A DNA stretch of 64,000 nt from Symbiodinium natans (Eukaryota; Sar; Dinophyceae; Suessiales; Symbiodiniaceae), in NCBI GenBank assembly GCA_905221605.1, contig CAJNDS010000165.1, positions 1 to 64,000 on the forward strand, given 5' to 3'. Position numbers and translations under genes: made by a program. Numbering within the stretch: position 1 is the stretch's first letter; each line of letters starts with the position of its first letter. The notes under the pieces were generated by a model. It was given only the letters and a program-made list of their open reading frames with translations, did no database searches and was not told the origin of the DNA. This document shows, one piece after another, positions 1 through 11,374 of this stretch.

Positions 1-534
1 GGGGGGGGGGGGTGTGTGTTTTTTTGTGGTTGCCAGACATCGCGGATGGTTCCAACGTGAGCCTGAGCTTCAGAAAGTCCTCGTCCTCTGTCCTTAAATC
101 ACCTAGGACCGATCTCCAAGAAGCAAGTGGCTGCCATTCTTCACTCTTCACCCTGCACCGCAAACACACGACCCCAAACAGCCTTTGCCCCCCCCCCCCC
201 CCCCTCCCCGCCCCTTCCTGCCAACAGCAGATGGGTAATGACCAACCAAAACCCGGTCCTCCTTTCTCTAGGTTGGCTTTCGGGGTATTTTATGTTTTCC
301 TTATTTGGTTTTATAGGGGCCCCTGTATGCGTGTCTGCATGTGTATATAACTACTGTGTGTAGTATATAATAACATAATTGTCATTGCTAATTGCGATTA
401 TAATTGGTTACATATATATATATATATATACATATATAGTCTTGAAGACGATGTAGTCCCACTCTGTGAACTCACCGACGACGAAGTAGGCAAAGAAACG
501 ATAATACTGGCCACGCAAGCTGAGCCTATAAATA

Positions 535-568
<34 letters not shown>

Positions 569-777
569 TATATGTCTAATTGTGTGTGTGTGAAATCCCG
601 GAGTTGCGGAGCTTCCTACATCCCGACTCGCTAATCCTCCCGGAAACCCTGTAAACACCAATGCCCAAGACCCTCGAAAACCTAAGCTCATCAACCCTAG
701 ACCCCTAAACCGTACCCTAAACTCCACCCCTAAAGCCTAAGCTCCTAAACCCAAAACCCTAAACCCTAAACTTCAAG
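1..777. other. intron-like leader with AT microsatellites
   Basis: A poly-G run opens the window, a poly-C run lies near 188-204, and TA-rich microsatellites lie at about 411-440 and 530-573. Degenerate CCCTAAA units start near 660. I see no convincing exon. Short open frames across it are made of low-complexity sequence. Confidence 0.5.
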
Positions 778-3459
778 AGGCGTTGCCAGAGTCCGGACGC
801 GATCTGGATGAGCTGGTGCCGCCAAAGGGGGGACATCTGGTGGGTTTTCGGTCTAGGGTTTAGGGTTTAGGGTTTCATGCCATATTGGCAGTTCTCCAAA
901 CTAGGGTCCTACGTGCTTCTGATGAGGGAACCCTAGTTCCGAGCACTACCCATACAACTTGGGGGTTTTGGGCCTACATCCAGGGCTGAGGGCTTTTAAT
1001 TCCAAACCCAAAGCCCTAGACCGTAAACCCCAAAGCTACCCCCGCCCACCCGCCACCCCCCCCAAAAGGAAAAAATCACAGGACTTCGCATCCGAATACA
1101 CTGAAAGCCTAACCTTGGAACCCATGTCATCATGGCCAAAGTACATTTTTTGGGGGGTATTTGGGCTTGTGACGCTGGATGTCTTGCCGGCAGGAGGATT
1201 CAAGGAATGTCTAACCAGCCTGTGATATGTGGTGCTGGTGGGGGGGGGGGGGGGGGGGGTGGAGAGCGCAGAAGCAATAAGGACGGGTTCTTAAACCTAT
1301 ACCTCCTATTACCACAATGGAACGTATGACTCTGAGGGAACCTCAGAGAACCCTAAACCCTGAACCCTAAACCCTAAACCCTAAACCCTAAACCCTGAAC
1401 CCTGAACCCTGAACCCTAAACCCTAAAGAGTAGTGAAACCGTGAACTCTCAACCCTGGAGGCGGAGCTGGTCTTGGAAGAGCTTCGGGCGTTGCAGCTGC
1501 AGGCCAACTTGCTGGTTAATCGGGACCCTTGTTTGCGATTCCCTCTATTCATGTATTTGTTTGTTTATTCATTCATTCATTTATCTTTTTATCATCTATT
1601 TATTTGTGTTTTTCCTATGGTGAGGGGGGGGGGGGCTCAATTCTCGGATGATATCGCTACCCCGAGGTGCCCAAAAAAAACGAACCTACAATTGGTTCAG
1701 GTAGGGTTTAGGTATTAGGGCCTACACGTTTTGGGCCTGGGGATTCGGGGTTTGGGGTCGTGGAAGGTTTTGAGGAGTTAGCAGGGGGAGTTGGGAGGGT
1801 TGTAGTGTTGCAGGCTGTAGGGTTGTGGTCGTAGGGCTCAGGGTTTTGGGCATAGGTTGGGATGTTTCCCCTTATACTGACAGTCTTTGAAAGGGACTAG
1901 AACAGACGGGGGAACTTCCCCAGGCATAGGGTTTAGATGCAAGCTTCGGTCCTTACCCTTCGACTCGTACCGCTGGTGGGTTTAGGGTCTAGGGTTTAGG
2001 GTTTAGGGTTTAGGGTTTAGGGTTTAGGGTTTACGGCTGTTACCTGTAGCGCGAAACCCCAGAAACTGAAAGTCAGCACCGAAAAATCTCGGGTATGTAC
2101 AACCCGCCCCCTACCCCCCCCCCAACCCACTTGTGCCCGAAACCCTAAACCCCAAACCCTGAACCCTCAACCCTCAACCCCAAACCCTAAACCCACTTTT
2201 CGGTGGTTTTGCGCGGGGGAAAGAGCATAACGCAAGCTTTCTGACGTACTCAGTGACTCCAATCCTCTCTTCAACCCAACGCCTAAAAACCCTTGGGGAC
2301 ATAAGCCCCAACTTCCCCAAAGGTTTAGGGTTTAGGGTTTAGGGGTTTACGGTTTAGGGTTTAGGGTTTAGGGTTTAGGGTTTAGGGTTTAGGGAAGGTT
2401 TTGTGTTCATGTCGTTGTTCAGGGTTTAACCCTCAAAGCCCTGCCAGAGAGTCTGGCAAACCTCTTACGTAGCATCTAGGAAGGCCTTTGGGGTACTTGG
2501 AGGTTCATGGCACTTACTAACCAATTATAGCTGTACTTATCACCCTCTTATAAGCCCCCTAAGTGGCCTAATATGGTTATAAGTACATTTTCAAGTACAG
2601 TTATATTTGGTTAATAAGTAAGTACCATGAAATTCCAAGTTTGTCATAGCTTCCCTTATGTAGTTTAAGAGGGCTATATTGAGGAAATGTGTTTCAGAGG
2701 GTTTTAAGGGCCCATCCCAGACAAGTAAAATTCATGCCTGCAAATAGCTTCAACTCATGCAGAGACTCATAGGTGCTTAATGGGAAGGTAACTTTTCCCA
2801 CCGAACCCACCCATGAAGTGTCTAGCTCAATGCGTCTTTCTCTACGCAAGTGGCATTGGGCCCCCAAACCTACTTTTGTTGTAGGTAGTTACGGTATTAC
2901 GTTGTTATTATAAACCCTCATAGGATTCTTAGGTAACCTACAAAACAGCAAGTTTTGTTTTGGGTCCTTGACTCTAAACCCTAAACCCCAAAACCCGACA
3001 CCCGAACTTGCTGCCACAGCGACAGGTGAATAGCTTGGCTGCCGCCGATCGGCCCACGGGCCGCATGCCGGACATCGATTGGGGTTCAGGGTCAGGGTTT
3101 AGGGTTTAGGGCTCAGGGTTTAGGGTTTAGGGCACTAGGGTCCCGAACCCCTGGATGCGAAACCCTAGAGCCTTCAACCTTGAACCAATACTTTTCGCAT
3201 CATCGGTTTGCAAGTTTGGCTGAACGGCATTGTTGCGAGCACTGGCTGCGGCAGCAACCCTGCAGAAACCATTCACAGTGCGTGGCTGATCGACTCGGCA
3301 GGTGGGCGTTCGGCCTTGGGTGAAGTTCTTGGAGCGATGCAAAACCTGTATGCTGACCATTGCTTGGATTCCTTTGATTGGAACAACTCCGACGCCCGCG
3401 GTGGATTTGCAAAGCGTGGATGGTTGATCCCACACAGCTGCACGGAATGCAGACTCTAA
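778..3459 (+). CDS. chain A: multi-exon gene, unknown function
   Basis: Proposed exons are 778-839, 1461-1530, 1944-1975, 2050-2092, 2254-2322, 2423-2468, 2480-2502, (gap) 2826-2880, 3020-3083 and 3215-3459. Each has an AG acceptor, all but the last a GT donor, and consecutive phases agree except across 2503-2825, where the path is unresolved. The second exon reads as an amphipathic helix (AELVLEELRALQLQANLL). The last exon is 81 codons to a TAA at 3457-3459. Introns contain telomere arrays plus family G (about 1852-1925) and family D (2503-2639) elements. The start lies upstream or is unrecognised. I know no family match. Frame choice partly used phase, so the model is provisional. Confidence 0.42.
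1461..1530 (+). CDS. coiled-coil exon of chain A
   Basis: The island reads 23 codons as a leucine-rich helix with regular hydrophobic spacing (ELVLEELRALQLQANLL). It follows a GGAG acceptor and stops at GTTTGCG. Upstream is a CCCTAAA/CCCTGAA array. An in-phase join to 778-839 is possible because both sides are phase 0. Confidence 0.5.
2254..2322 (+). CDS. chain A exon ending at GTTTAGGG
   Basis: The acceptor is TACTCAG. The frame reads TPILSSTQRLKTLGDISP and runs into the exon|GTTTAGGG boundary with no stop. This is an early clear case of the telomere array supplying the donor: the TTTAGGG array begins at the exon edge. Confidence 0.5.
3215..3459 (+). CDS. terminal exon of chain A
   Basis: A TTTGCAAG acceptor opens an 80-codon frame ending in TAA. 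It contains WLNGIVASTGCGSNPAET, LGEVLGAMQNLYADHC and a cysteine-containing tail (HSCTECRL). The length is unusual for this window, where chance frames rarely exceed 35 codons outside repeats. The reverse strand is also open for about 100 codons, so the strand rests on the splice signals and chain continuity. No family is recognised. Confidence 0.45.
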
Positions 3460-4554
3460 GACTCTAAGTTCAGTTCACCCTAAAACCTACACCCTAAGCC
3501 CTTAACCCTTAACCCTTAAACCCTAAATACCCTAAACCCTAAACCCTAACAGTCCACCGCGATGGAACTCTATTCGTAGCCGCACTGAGCTGAGCCCGTC
3601 CTTCCACATTTTGCGACATTTACGACATTGAGCCGGAGCCCTAAACCCTAAACCCTAAACCCTAAACCCTGAACCCTGAACCCTGAACCCTGAACCCTAA
3701 ACCCTAAACCCTAAACCCTAAACCAGACAGGAAAGCCCCAGAACAGACTGAGGGTTACAGGATACCCGGCTCAGGGTGTCGGGGATGAAGGGGGGAGCGG
3801 CCAGGGGTGTTCGGGATTGCTGAGAGGTTGAGGTTTGAGGGTAGTGCTTAGGGTTTAGGGTTTAGGGTTTAGGGTTTAGGGTTTAGGCTTTAGGGTTTAG
3901 GGTTCAATCTTTAGGGTTTAGGGTTTATGGCGTAGGAGTATGAAGGTTTACTGCCTTAGGTGCGAAGACTTTGTTACTCTCAAGCATATACTGATATCCG
4001 GAGCCCTAATCCGGGAGCTTGCATCATACGCCCATGACTAAACTACATGTGGCTTGTGGCAGAGCATGCATGGGCATGTATTCTTTTCAGAATCTGAAAA
4101 TCAGAGGCCTCACAAAAATGCCTATGTTGTGCAACAGAAACAGAGGCTATTCCACCTGGTATTCACGGCACAGGCACGTCATGTCCCACTCATTTCGGGG
4201 TGGGGGAGGGGGGGGGGGTGGGGGGGGTGGGGGTTGTTCTGTTTGTAAGGGTCATCCTTAGTAATCCTTGTCTGGCAGCTGTGTTGAGCTTTGTTGCAGC
4301 ATGTGGGGGTTGGATCACCCTCGTGGTCCTCTTTGCTGATTTGTTGATGTTAACTGTTGCGTTGTTGATGTTAACTTGTAACATGCATGCCTGCAGCCGC
4401 TGAACACCTACACCTCAATACACTAAATCCCCAAAGCTCACAACACCCCCAGAAGTCCTCAAAAGACCCTAAACCCTAAGCCCTAAACCCTCAACCCTAA
4501 CACAACAAGCCCTATATCCTAACCCCCCAAACCGTAAACCACTCAAATCCGCAG
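3460..4554. other. telomere arrays with two weak islands
   Basis: CCCTAAA arrays (3515-3550, 3645-3722) and TTTAGGG arrays (3847-3930) dominate. An island at 3723-3830 is open on + (motif RKAPEQTEGYRIP) and could be an exon. A G-rich run lies at 4197-4232. The 4019-4400 stretch has short open frames without clear splice sites. Confidence 0.4.
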
Positions 4555-4633
4555 GAACATCTTCAGCCGCAGAGGGCTTTGGAAGATCGGGGCACCCAGC
4601 GCGCAGGCGCGCCCGCCCTTGTGCTGTGCAGGG
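4555..4633 (+). CDS. exon candidate, Gln/Arg-rich helix
   Basis: An AATCCGCAG acceptor precedes a frame EHLQPQRALEDRGTQRAG, ending at a possible GC donor (GGG|GCTTTGG). The composition is strongly GC-rich compared with the flanking repeats. The function is unknown. Confidence 0.4.
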
Positions 4634-5543
4634 GCTTTGGGTTTCGGGGTTCATACAAGGGTTTCATAGGGGTTGTGAGGGTTTAAATGCTTTAGGGCTT
4701 CGGGTGTAATCGCTGTTCTGAATGGGGTTTAAGATGCTTTAGGGCTTCGTTGTTTTTTATCAGGGCTTTAATAGGGTTTATGAGGTTGAGTTTGGGTTTA
4801 TAAGGGTTTCAGGGTTTAGGATTTATGGAAGGGGCTTTGGGACCTATAAGGACCCAGAGAGAAGGTTGTAAGTCTAACTGGTAGACTTAAGGGGTTGATG
4901 CTGTATGCCGCGGCAATGCATCACTATTTGGGTTCACCGGGTTGCGGGCTTGTAGGGCAGGGCCTTTGGGGTTTAGGGTTCGCAGACTCCACCATGTCGT
5001 GTGTATCGGGAGTGTGGAGGTGTTTTGGGCCTCAGGGTGTTTAGGGTCTGTTGGCTTGCCGGTTGTCAATGTTTGGCGGTTTAGGGTTTAGGGTTTAGGG
5101 TTTAGAGTTCAGAGCTGATAGCCCTATGCCTTCAGGACGTGCTTTCAAGAGGGTCGGGATATGGGTTTAGGGTTCTTGTTTAGGGCGGGTCCTCCTTAGG
5201 TATTCCTAATACAGTCGAAGAACTGTATCTACTCCCCACCCGAAAACATACCGCGAGCCCTGAATATCCCTGAATCATTTTCGGAAGCCAAGAATCCTAA
5301 ACCCTAGCATATAGGGCGGGGCCCGAACACTAGAGCCACCTAAGTTCAAACCATAGGACCCGAATTCTGAGCCCCCTCAGCCCCTCAGCCCTAAGAGGCT
5401 CCTCGGAAAATGCTTCCGGTTTAACTAGGGTTTTAGGGTTTAGAGTTTCGCTGTTGAGTTTAGGATTGAGGTTTTGGGGTTGAGGGCCGGTACGGCCCCC
5501 CAAACCGGTCCCAAAGCTCAGATGATGTGCCGGCCACTCACAG

Positions 5544-5583
5544 CAAGCGGTCGCCTGTGAGCGCGGCTCTGAGCCTGGTTCCT
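5544..5583 (+). CDS. short exon candidate
   Basis: A CCACTCACAG acceptor is followed by QAVACERGSEPGS and a GTAAAT donor. Both splice sites are close to consensus, which is the main support. The product is unknown. Confidence 0.4.
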
Positions 5584-5744
5584 GTAAATATTTGGTTGGC
5601 GAGACCGTGGTGAGTATGGGCTGTGGAAGCTGCCGAATTTGAGATTCTGGGGTGTACTGGTTATATGCTGGTGGTCTGAAAGCCCTGAACCCTAAACCCT
5701 AAACCCGAAACGGATGGTTTGATGGCCTAGGGTTTGCTTGCCAG

Positions 5745-5804
5745 GGTTTTTCTTGTGCTCCTCGTCTACACGACGGACTCTTGCAAACTCTACACGAGCT
5801 GTAG
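5745..5804 (+). CDS. exon candidate with in-frame stop
   Basis: A TTGCTTGCCAG acceptor opens GFSCAPRLHDGLLQTLHEL followed by TAG. It may be a terminal exon, or it may end earlier at an unrecognised donor. Confidence 0.35.
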   Translation, partial: GFSCAPRLHDGLLQTLHEL

Positions 5805-6293
5805 TTTCATTCCGTCCAAGTCCTTCTTTCAACCCTAAACCCTAAAAAGGATGACCCTGTTCGGGTCACAGCGATAATATGACGCATACATGTGGGTGGT
5901 TTTCTAGCCTGGGCTCCTTTTTGGGCGCCCATCTAGTACGGCACCCTTTGAAAAAAGGACTTCCCAACAAGAACCCTGATTTTGAGAACTACCCCTGCAC
6001 ATATGAGGGTTTACGAAAATGAGGGACCCTTAATATAGACCGCCAAATAGTAGGATTCCTGTACAAGAAGGGCCCCAATAAGGTACCCCTAATTTCGGAA
6101 ACCCCCAACCCTAAACCCTAAACCCATATGTATCAGGGGTACCATTGAGCAGGGTTTAGGGTTTCGGGGTGGGGGGGAGGGTTTAGGGTTTTACATAGGG
6201 TCCATGGTTTAGGGTTTACGGTCTAGGGTTTAGGGTCGAGGGTTTAGGGTTTAGGGTTCCTAAACCCTATAAACCCATTGAGAGAGCTTTCAG

Positions 6294-6377
6294 CGGCGGG
6301 TACGATGCCGCAGAGTAACCCAACTTCTGTATGGCATGGCTCGCTCAAAATATTGCGCCCAAAACCAGGAGTCTTAG
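6294..6377 (+). CDS. basic exon candidate
   Basis: The acceptor is AGCTTTCAG. The frame reads RRVRCRRVTQLLYGMARS and then KYCAQNQES before TAG. The TAG lies at the edge of the TTTAGGG array, so splicing could precede it at GTCTTA. Confidence 0.4.
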   Translation, partial: RRVRCRRVTQLLYGMARSKYCAQNQES

Positions 6378-6438
6378 GGTTTAGGGTTTAGGGACCAGGA
6401 ACTACTACTGATGGTCTAGGCATTTTGTCTTTCCGCAG

Positions 6439-6477
6439 GGAACTGTGATTTACTTCGGCTGTTCTTCGGGAGCAGAC
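6439..6477 (+). CDS. short exon with strong splice sites
   Basis: A pyrimidine-rich acceptor (TTTTGTCTTTCCGCAG) and a GTACTC donor bracket 13 codons, GTVIYFGCSSGAD. This is one of the best acceptor signals in the first 10 kb. Confidence 0.5.
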
Positions 6478-6927
6478 GTACTCTGCATAAAACCTTTTTC
6501 GCCCTACTTCCCCAACCTTAAACCGCCAGCAGCCCCAAACCCTACAAGCGATATACAGGGGTGAGGTAAGCAAACCTACCCTAAACCCCCAAACCTCCCC
6601 CCTGAAATCTCAACAAAAAACCCCGAAACCCTGAAGCCTCCACCTTACGACCCGAAAGCCTAAACACCGACAGCCCAGAGCGTAAGCCCCAACCCTAGAC
6701 ACTAATTATACCCCAAACCCTGCAGCCCTGAGCCTGCAGTCTGCCCCCTGAGCCCTTAAATGTCTAAACCCCTAAGGTTGAGGAACCCTAAACCCTAAAC
6801 CCTAAACCCTAAACCCTAAACCCTAAACCCTAAACCCCTAAGGTTGAGGTCTTCTAGGCTGTTCAGCCCAAAGCCCCCCCCCAACCGCTCACTTTTCGGA
6901 CCTAGCAGATAGATAGGCCCAAAAGAG

Positions 6928-7044
6928 CCCTTCCAAGCGAGTCTTTCGGCGTCCGCTCCCTTCCTTCGGCTGTTGCCATGGCTGCGTTGCGTGCTTCGAT
7001 CCCGGACGAGGAGTCCGAGGTGGATGCCGAAGCAGATCTTCAGG
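6928..7044 (+). CDS. exon with acidic segment; possible start
   Basis: The frame is open for 38 codons and contains MAALRASIPDEESEVDAE, ending at CAGG|GTTTCT before a TTTAGGG array. The ATG at 6978 sits in a GCCATGG context and could be a translation start; the frame is also open upstream from an AAAGAG acceptor, so it may be internal. Another frame of this island is open but very basic. CCCTAAA units lie upstream. Confidence 0.45.
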
Positions 7045-7158
7045 GTTTCTTAGGGTCTAGGGTTTAGGGTTTAGGGTTTAGGGTTTAGGGTTTAGGGTTT
7101 AGGGTTTAGGGTTTAGGGTTCAGGGTTCAGGGTTCAGGGTTCAGGGTTCAGGGTTCAG

Positions 7159-8476
7159 AAGCCTTAGGGCTCCAAGCATACAAATAGTACCGACTTTGGG
7201 GTCGGAAGTCTGCAAGTACTACCCACTTTGGGCTATCTGGAGCCTTAGGGAAGGGCGTAGGAGCTGCTGGGAGTTCGGCCAAAACTTTAAACCCTAAACC
7301 CTAACCCCAAACCCTAAACCCTAAACCCTAAACCCTAAACCCGAAACCCTAAACCCTAAACCCCAAACCCTAAGCTGCAGAGGATTTTGGGGGGATTGCA
7401 GTCTGTTTTCATCCCTGGCCTGATTCTCCTGGAAGCCATTCCACTGTCGTCTTTTAGCACGAACCCTCTTGTCTTAAGTGACGGCACGCATTGAGAAAAG
7501 CCAACCCTCTTGCTGTAGTTTTAGGGTTTAAGGTTTGGGGTTTGGGGTTTAGGGTTTAGGGTTCCCTAAACCATTTCAACCCTAAACCCCAAACTCTAAG
7601 AGGGAGGGACGCGTTCAAGGGGGGATCCACGTGCAGACCTGCGAACATCTGTTGATGAGCCTGCCCTCCCCACCCCTCCCCCACTCCCCCCCCGAGCCTC
7701 AAACCCTCGCCCAAAGGCCGAACCCAAGTTCCCTTGGGGTTTAGTTTAGGGTTTAGGGTTTAGGGTCTAGGGTCTAGGGTTTAGGGTTTAGGGTTTAGGG
7801 CTTCGGGTCTGTAGCCCTAAACCCTAAAACCTAAGCCCCCAATCCCTAAACCCCCCACTCAAAACCCCCAATGCGGATGCCAAGCCCAACCCTACATAGC
7901 CACCTACCTAGACCCTTAGTTGTGGTATTTCCTCTAGGGTCCTAAGAAAGCTAGGTACCCCCCCCCCCCCCACACTTTGGTGTCCTGGCAGTGCTGTAGT
8001 TTAGGTCCTTTAGGGTCTATTTATCGTGTAGGGTTGGCAGGGTTTTTGCGCTTTTTGGGGTTACGGGCTCTGAGGTTCAGCAGATTTAGTGTTGTGTTTT
8101 TGGGTTTAGAGCCTAGGACCGGGTCTAGGCCCTTTTTTCCTTTTTTTAGGGCTGGGGTTCCCTTATAATCCCCTTAAAACCAAAGAGGGTGCCTTTTTTA
8201 TTCCTAGGTTACTCCCGGGTCTAGGAGCTGTTTTGGGTTTGGGGGGGTTTGCAATTACGCAGGTTCAATCGCGCACAAAGCATTCTGGTCCCCGTAGATG
8301 TTTCTTCTGTATACTCCTCTCCGAGAAGAGGGACCCCCACACGAGACATCAAAGCTACGTATAGCGTCAACAACGGGCGGGTTTGCACATCGTTTTATTC
8401 TAGCTTGAAGCCACCAAGATTTGATCACTCACGTGCTATTGAAAGCTGCCTAAATCCTAAACCTGAAACCGTAACC

Positions 8477-8522
<46 letters not shown>

Positions 8523-8660
8523 ACCCTAAACCCTAAACCTTAAACCCTAAACCCTAAACCCTAAACCCTAAACCCTAAACCCTAAACCCTAAACCCTAAA
8601 CCCTAAACCCTAAACCCTAAACCCTAAACCCTAACTTTGCCCACTGGCGCCTGCTGCCAG
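7159..8660. other. repeat-dominated intron sequence
   Basis: CCCTAAA arrays occur at 7287-7372 and 8476-8634, TTTAGGG arrays at 7530-7562 and 7736-7800. A family B inverted-repeat element lies at about 8127-8222. Islands at 7380-7500 and 7615-7660 are open in one or more frames but lack convincing paired splice sites. Confidence 0.5.
8476..8634. repeat. CCCTCAA to CCCTAAA telomere-like array
   Basis: About six CCCTCAA units pass into about fifteen CCCTAAA units. The array abuts the exon-like island at 8641-8746. The switch from one variant to another inside one array suggests local amplification of a variant unit. Confidence 0.95.
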
Positions 8661-8746
8661 GACGAGTTCTTGCCCTTGCAAGTGCCTACAAACACCTGCG
8701 CAACAAAGCGATCCGAGCTACAGCCCGAGGCTCCATGGATTTTAGG
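8661..8746 (+). CDS. exon flanked by CCCTAAA and TTTAGGG
   Basis: A CTGCCAG acceptor leads to RVLALASAYKHLRNKAIR, then a frame to AGG|GTTTAGGG. The same island on the minus strand is also open to a GTTAGGG donor and contains VFVGTCKGKNSSWQQ. The plus reading fits the following exon by phase, but the strand is uncertain. Confidence 0.4.
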
Positions 8747-8805
8747 GTTTAGGGTTTAGGGTTTAGGGTTTAGGGTTTAGGGTTTAGGGTTTAGGGTTAC
8801 TCAGA

Positions 8806-8930
8806 CCCCTGGGGAGATCCAAAAAGTGGAATCCCCAAATAGTACCCTAGACTACTCTTGGGTCATTTTAAGGCGCCCTTGAGGTGATCTACTTTTTGGA
8901 TCCACTTTGGGGTCTGGGTACGGGCTGCTA
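8806..8930. mobile_element. family H inverted-repeat element
   Basis: The ends carry CAGACCCC..GGGAGATCCAAAAAGT and the matching reverse complement ACTTTTTGGATCC..GGGGTCTG. Further copies are at about 33841-33965 and 40256-40345. Its ends and size fit a MITE-like introner. Confidence 0.75.
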
Positions 8931-9439
8931 CCACACATCACGTGTTGCGTGCTTGCAGCTACCCTAATCCCTAAACCCTAGACCCTAAACCCTAAACCCT
9001 AAACCCTCGCAAGCCCGCCTCACCCAGTGAACCACAGGCATTGGCATTGCATGGTTGCGAGTACGGCGCTTCATTGGCTTGCGTGTCGTATATCTGAGAT
9101 TGAGATGAGCCGCCTTGGTTTTGGGCCTTGGGGTTCAGGGTTTAGGGTTAAGGGTTAAGGGTTAGGGTTGCTTCTGTCAGCAGCCAGTATGTGCGGCACC
9201 TTGTGCGGGTTGCCGATCTAACGCTCCTTCCATAAGGTCGTGCAGGAATACTCCTTCCTTCATACTCCTTCCTTCGAACTTAGAACAGCGCAAAAACAAA
9301 ACACAGTTCTGATCTTTACAATACAGCTATGGCAACAACACTTGCAAGATAGAGGCGCTTGTTTCATCCAGCGACAAGGAGACGTTAAAACAATGACTAT
9401 GAGCAGTGCACCCTTGAACTCAGCCTTTGTTTCCTGCAG

Positions 9440-9483
9440 CAGAGCCCAGATCTCTCTTTGCTGTGCGCAACAGAGGGGTTACT
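9440..9483 (+). CDS. exon directly upstream of a family E element
   Basis: A strong acceptor (GCCTTTGTTTCCTGCAG) is followed by QSPDLSLLCATEGL and a GTAGGG donor. The donor is the first base of the family E element, so the element itself would be the intron. Confidence 0.5.
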
Positions 9484-9602
9484 GTAGGGGTCGGACTAGT
9501 TACCAATGATATCGCCTTATGGTCCCTGTATATTTATACTATAACAACTTATAACCCCCCCGCCCCCAAAAGCCTATTCTAATCATTCAGGCCCCTGTAT
9601 TA
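9484..9602 (+). mobile_element. family E introner-like element
   Basis: It begins GTAGGGGTCGGACTAGTTAC and ends near TCAGGCCCCTGTA, an imperfect terminal inverted repeat. Other copies are 17791-17892, 28725-28830, 49370-49475 and 53527-53657. Left ends vary as GTAGGGG, GCAGGGG and GAGGGG, matching dinoflagellate GT/GC/GA donors. Confidence 0.8.
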
Positions 9603-9694
9603 CTCCCTAGACCCTAAACCCTAAACCCTAAACCCGCCTATACCCTAAACCCTAAACCCTATAGACCCTACACAGCAACAAGCCTTTGTCGCAG

Positions 9695-9754
9695 GAAGAG
9701 TATGAGCCACCAACTCGTTCGTGGGACGTTACCCCCTTGGATCGGGACGTGCAG
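9695..9754 (+). CDS. exon candidate
   Basis: A TTTGTCGCAG acceptor precedes an island open in two + frames: EEYEPPTRSWDVTPLDRD (phase 0), or one containing KSMSHQLVRGTLPPW (phase 2, fits the previous exon). It ends at a possible GC donor (CAG|GCGCCC). The first frame looks more like a folded protein; the second fits the chain. Confidence 0.4.
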
Positions 9755-9844
9755 GCGCCCCTCCAAGCCCTGCACTTGGGGTTGTTCTTAACTACAGTTG
9801 GTCTGCATTATTCTTCTTCTTGCTTCTTCTTCTTCTTCTTCTTT

Positions 9845-9873
9845 TGTGTATGTTTTTGTGTGTGTGTGTGTGC

Positions 9874-9941
<68 letters not shown>

Positions 9942-10467
9942 GTGTGTGTGTGTGTTGTGTGTGTGTGTGTTGTGTGTGTGTTGTGTGTGTGTGTTGTGTG
10001 TGTTTGTGGGTGTTGTGTGTGGTGTGTTGTGGGTGTGTTGGGGGTGTTGTTGTGTGTGTGTGTGTGGTGTGTGTGTGGTGTTGTGTGTGTGTGTGTGGCT
10101 GTGTGTGTGTTGTGTGTGATGTGTGTGTGTGTGGTGTGTGTGTGGTGATGTGTGTGGTTGTGTGTGTGTGTGTTGTTGGGTGTGTGTTGTGGTGTGGGTT
10201 GTGTGTGTGTGTTTGGGTGTGTGTGTTGTGTGTGTTTGTGTGTGTGTGGTGTGTGTGTGTGTGTGTGTTGGTGTGGTGTGTGTGTGTGTGTTGGTGTGGT
10301 GTGTGTGTGTGTGTTGGTGTGGTGTGTGTGTGTTTGTTGGTGTGTGTGTGTGTGTGTGTTGGTGTGTTGGTGTGTGTGTTGGTGTGTGTGTTGGTGTGTG
10401 TGTTGGTGTGTGTGTGTGTGTGTGAATGTGTGTGTGCGAGGATGTGAGTGTGAGTGTCTGAGTGCGC

Positions 10468-10534
<67 letters not shown>
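9845..10534. repeat. long TG microsatellite
   Basis: Nearly 700 bp of TG/TTG/GTGGTG repeats, with a purer (TG)n tract at 10469-10534. Cys/Val-rich open frames across it are artefacts of the repeat. Such tracts can form Z-DNA and are slippage-prone. Confidence 0.97.
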
Positions 10535-10537
<3 letters not shown>

Positions 10538-10645
10538 CGGGTGTGGGCGGGGTCCTTTACATTTTTGCGACAGTTACTTGTGAAAGGACACCTTGTTAAG
10601 GGTTTAGGGTTTAGGGTTTAGGGTTTAGGGTGTTATTCCTCCAAG

Positions 10646-10680
10646 TCACTCTGGCAGTCGACCTCAGCAGCCGTGGAAGG
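10646..10680 (+). CDS. short exon candidate
   Basis: A CCTCCAAG acceptor and GTCTTG donor bracket about 11 codons (HSGSRPQQPWK in phase 2, TLAVDLSSRG in another frame). TTTAGGG arrays flank both sides. Confidence 0.3.
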
Positions 10681-11162
10681 GTCTTGGGGCTTTGGGGCTT
10701 CAATCCCAAGTTTTAGGGTTTCGGGTTTAGGGTTTAGTGTTTAGGGTTTAGGGCTCCACCCACCCCGAAAAACCCACCCTTCGTGTCCCTGATTGATGCC
10801 CGGTGCTGTAGGCGGTTAGGGCTTAGGATTTAGGGTTTAGGACCTTTACTCAACTAATTGTTTGGGGTTTTATGGTTATCCTGGCACCCTTAACCCCTAT
10901 GCTCAATTCAACCGAACCCTAAGTTCTATCTCTTACAATCCCTGAACCCTAAAGCTACTAAACGCTAAACGTACCTGGACCCTTACTCAATTAATTCTGC
11001 GGGGGTTGCCATAGGTTTGGCTATTATAGTTGATCAAGAAATGTGGGTACCCTAGAGAGGCTAGGACCCAGAGTAAGCCCTTACTCCCTTTCTTTCATAG
11101 CCCTTTAAACCAAAAAGTGCACCCTTTTTTATTCCTAGGTTACTCTTGGGTCTAGGAGGGTA

Positions 11163-11276
11163 TAGGTTGGGATGTTCCCCCTTATACTAACAGTCCGTTA
11201 TAGGGATTCTAACAGGGGGTACTCTCATCCCTATCAAGGACTGTTCATATAAGGGGGAACATCCCAACCTAAAACG
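11163..11276. mobile_element. family G inverted-repeat element
   Basis: Near-perfect terminal inverted repeat: AGGTTGGGATGTTCCCCCTT at the left and its reverse complement at the right end. Other copies: about 1852-1925, 36487-36682 (containing a TTTAGGG array) and 36886-36998. The copies at 1852 and 36886 are bordered by similar short direct repeats (GGCATAGG; GGTATMGCC), possible target duplications. Confidence 0.85.
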
Positions 11277-11332
11277 CCCCAAATCCCTAAACCCTAAACC
11301 CCTGACTAGGGCAAGTAAGGGTTCTAGTCCAG

Positions 11333-11374
11333 CTCACGGTGTGGGATGGCGAGTTCGCGTTCCACCGGACCTGG
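11333..11374 (+). CDS. exon candidate, beta-like
   Basis: A TCTAGTCCAG acceptor is followed by LTVWDGEFAFHRTW and a GTGTGT donor. Alternating hydrophobic residues suggest beta strands. The minus strand also has AG and GTGAGC signals around this island, so the strand is not certain. Confidence 0.42.

Noticed and set aside
9686-10583. Cys/Val-rich open frames up to 253 codons on +
   Set aside because: They are translations of the TG microsatellite.
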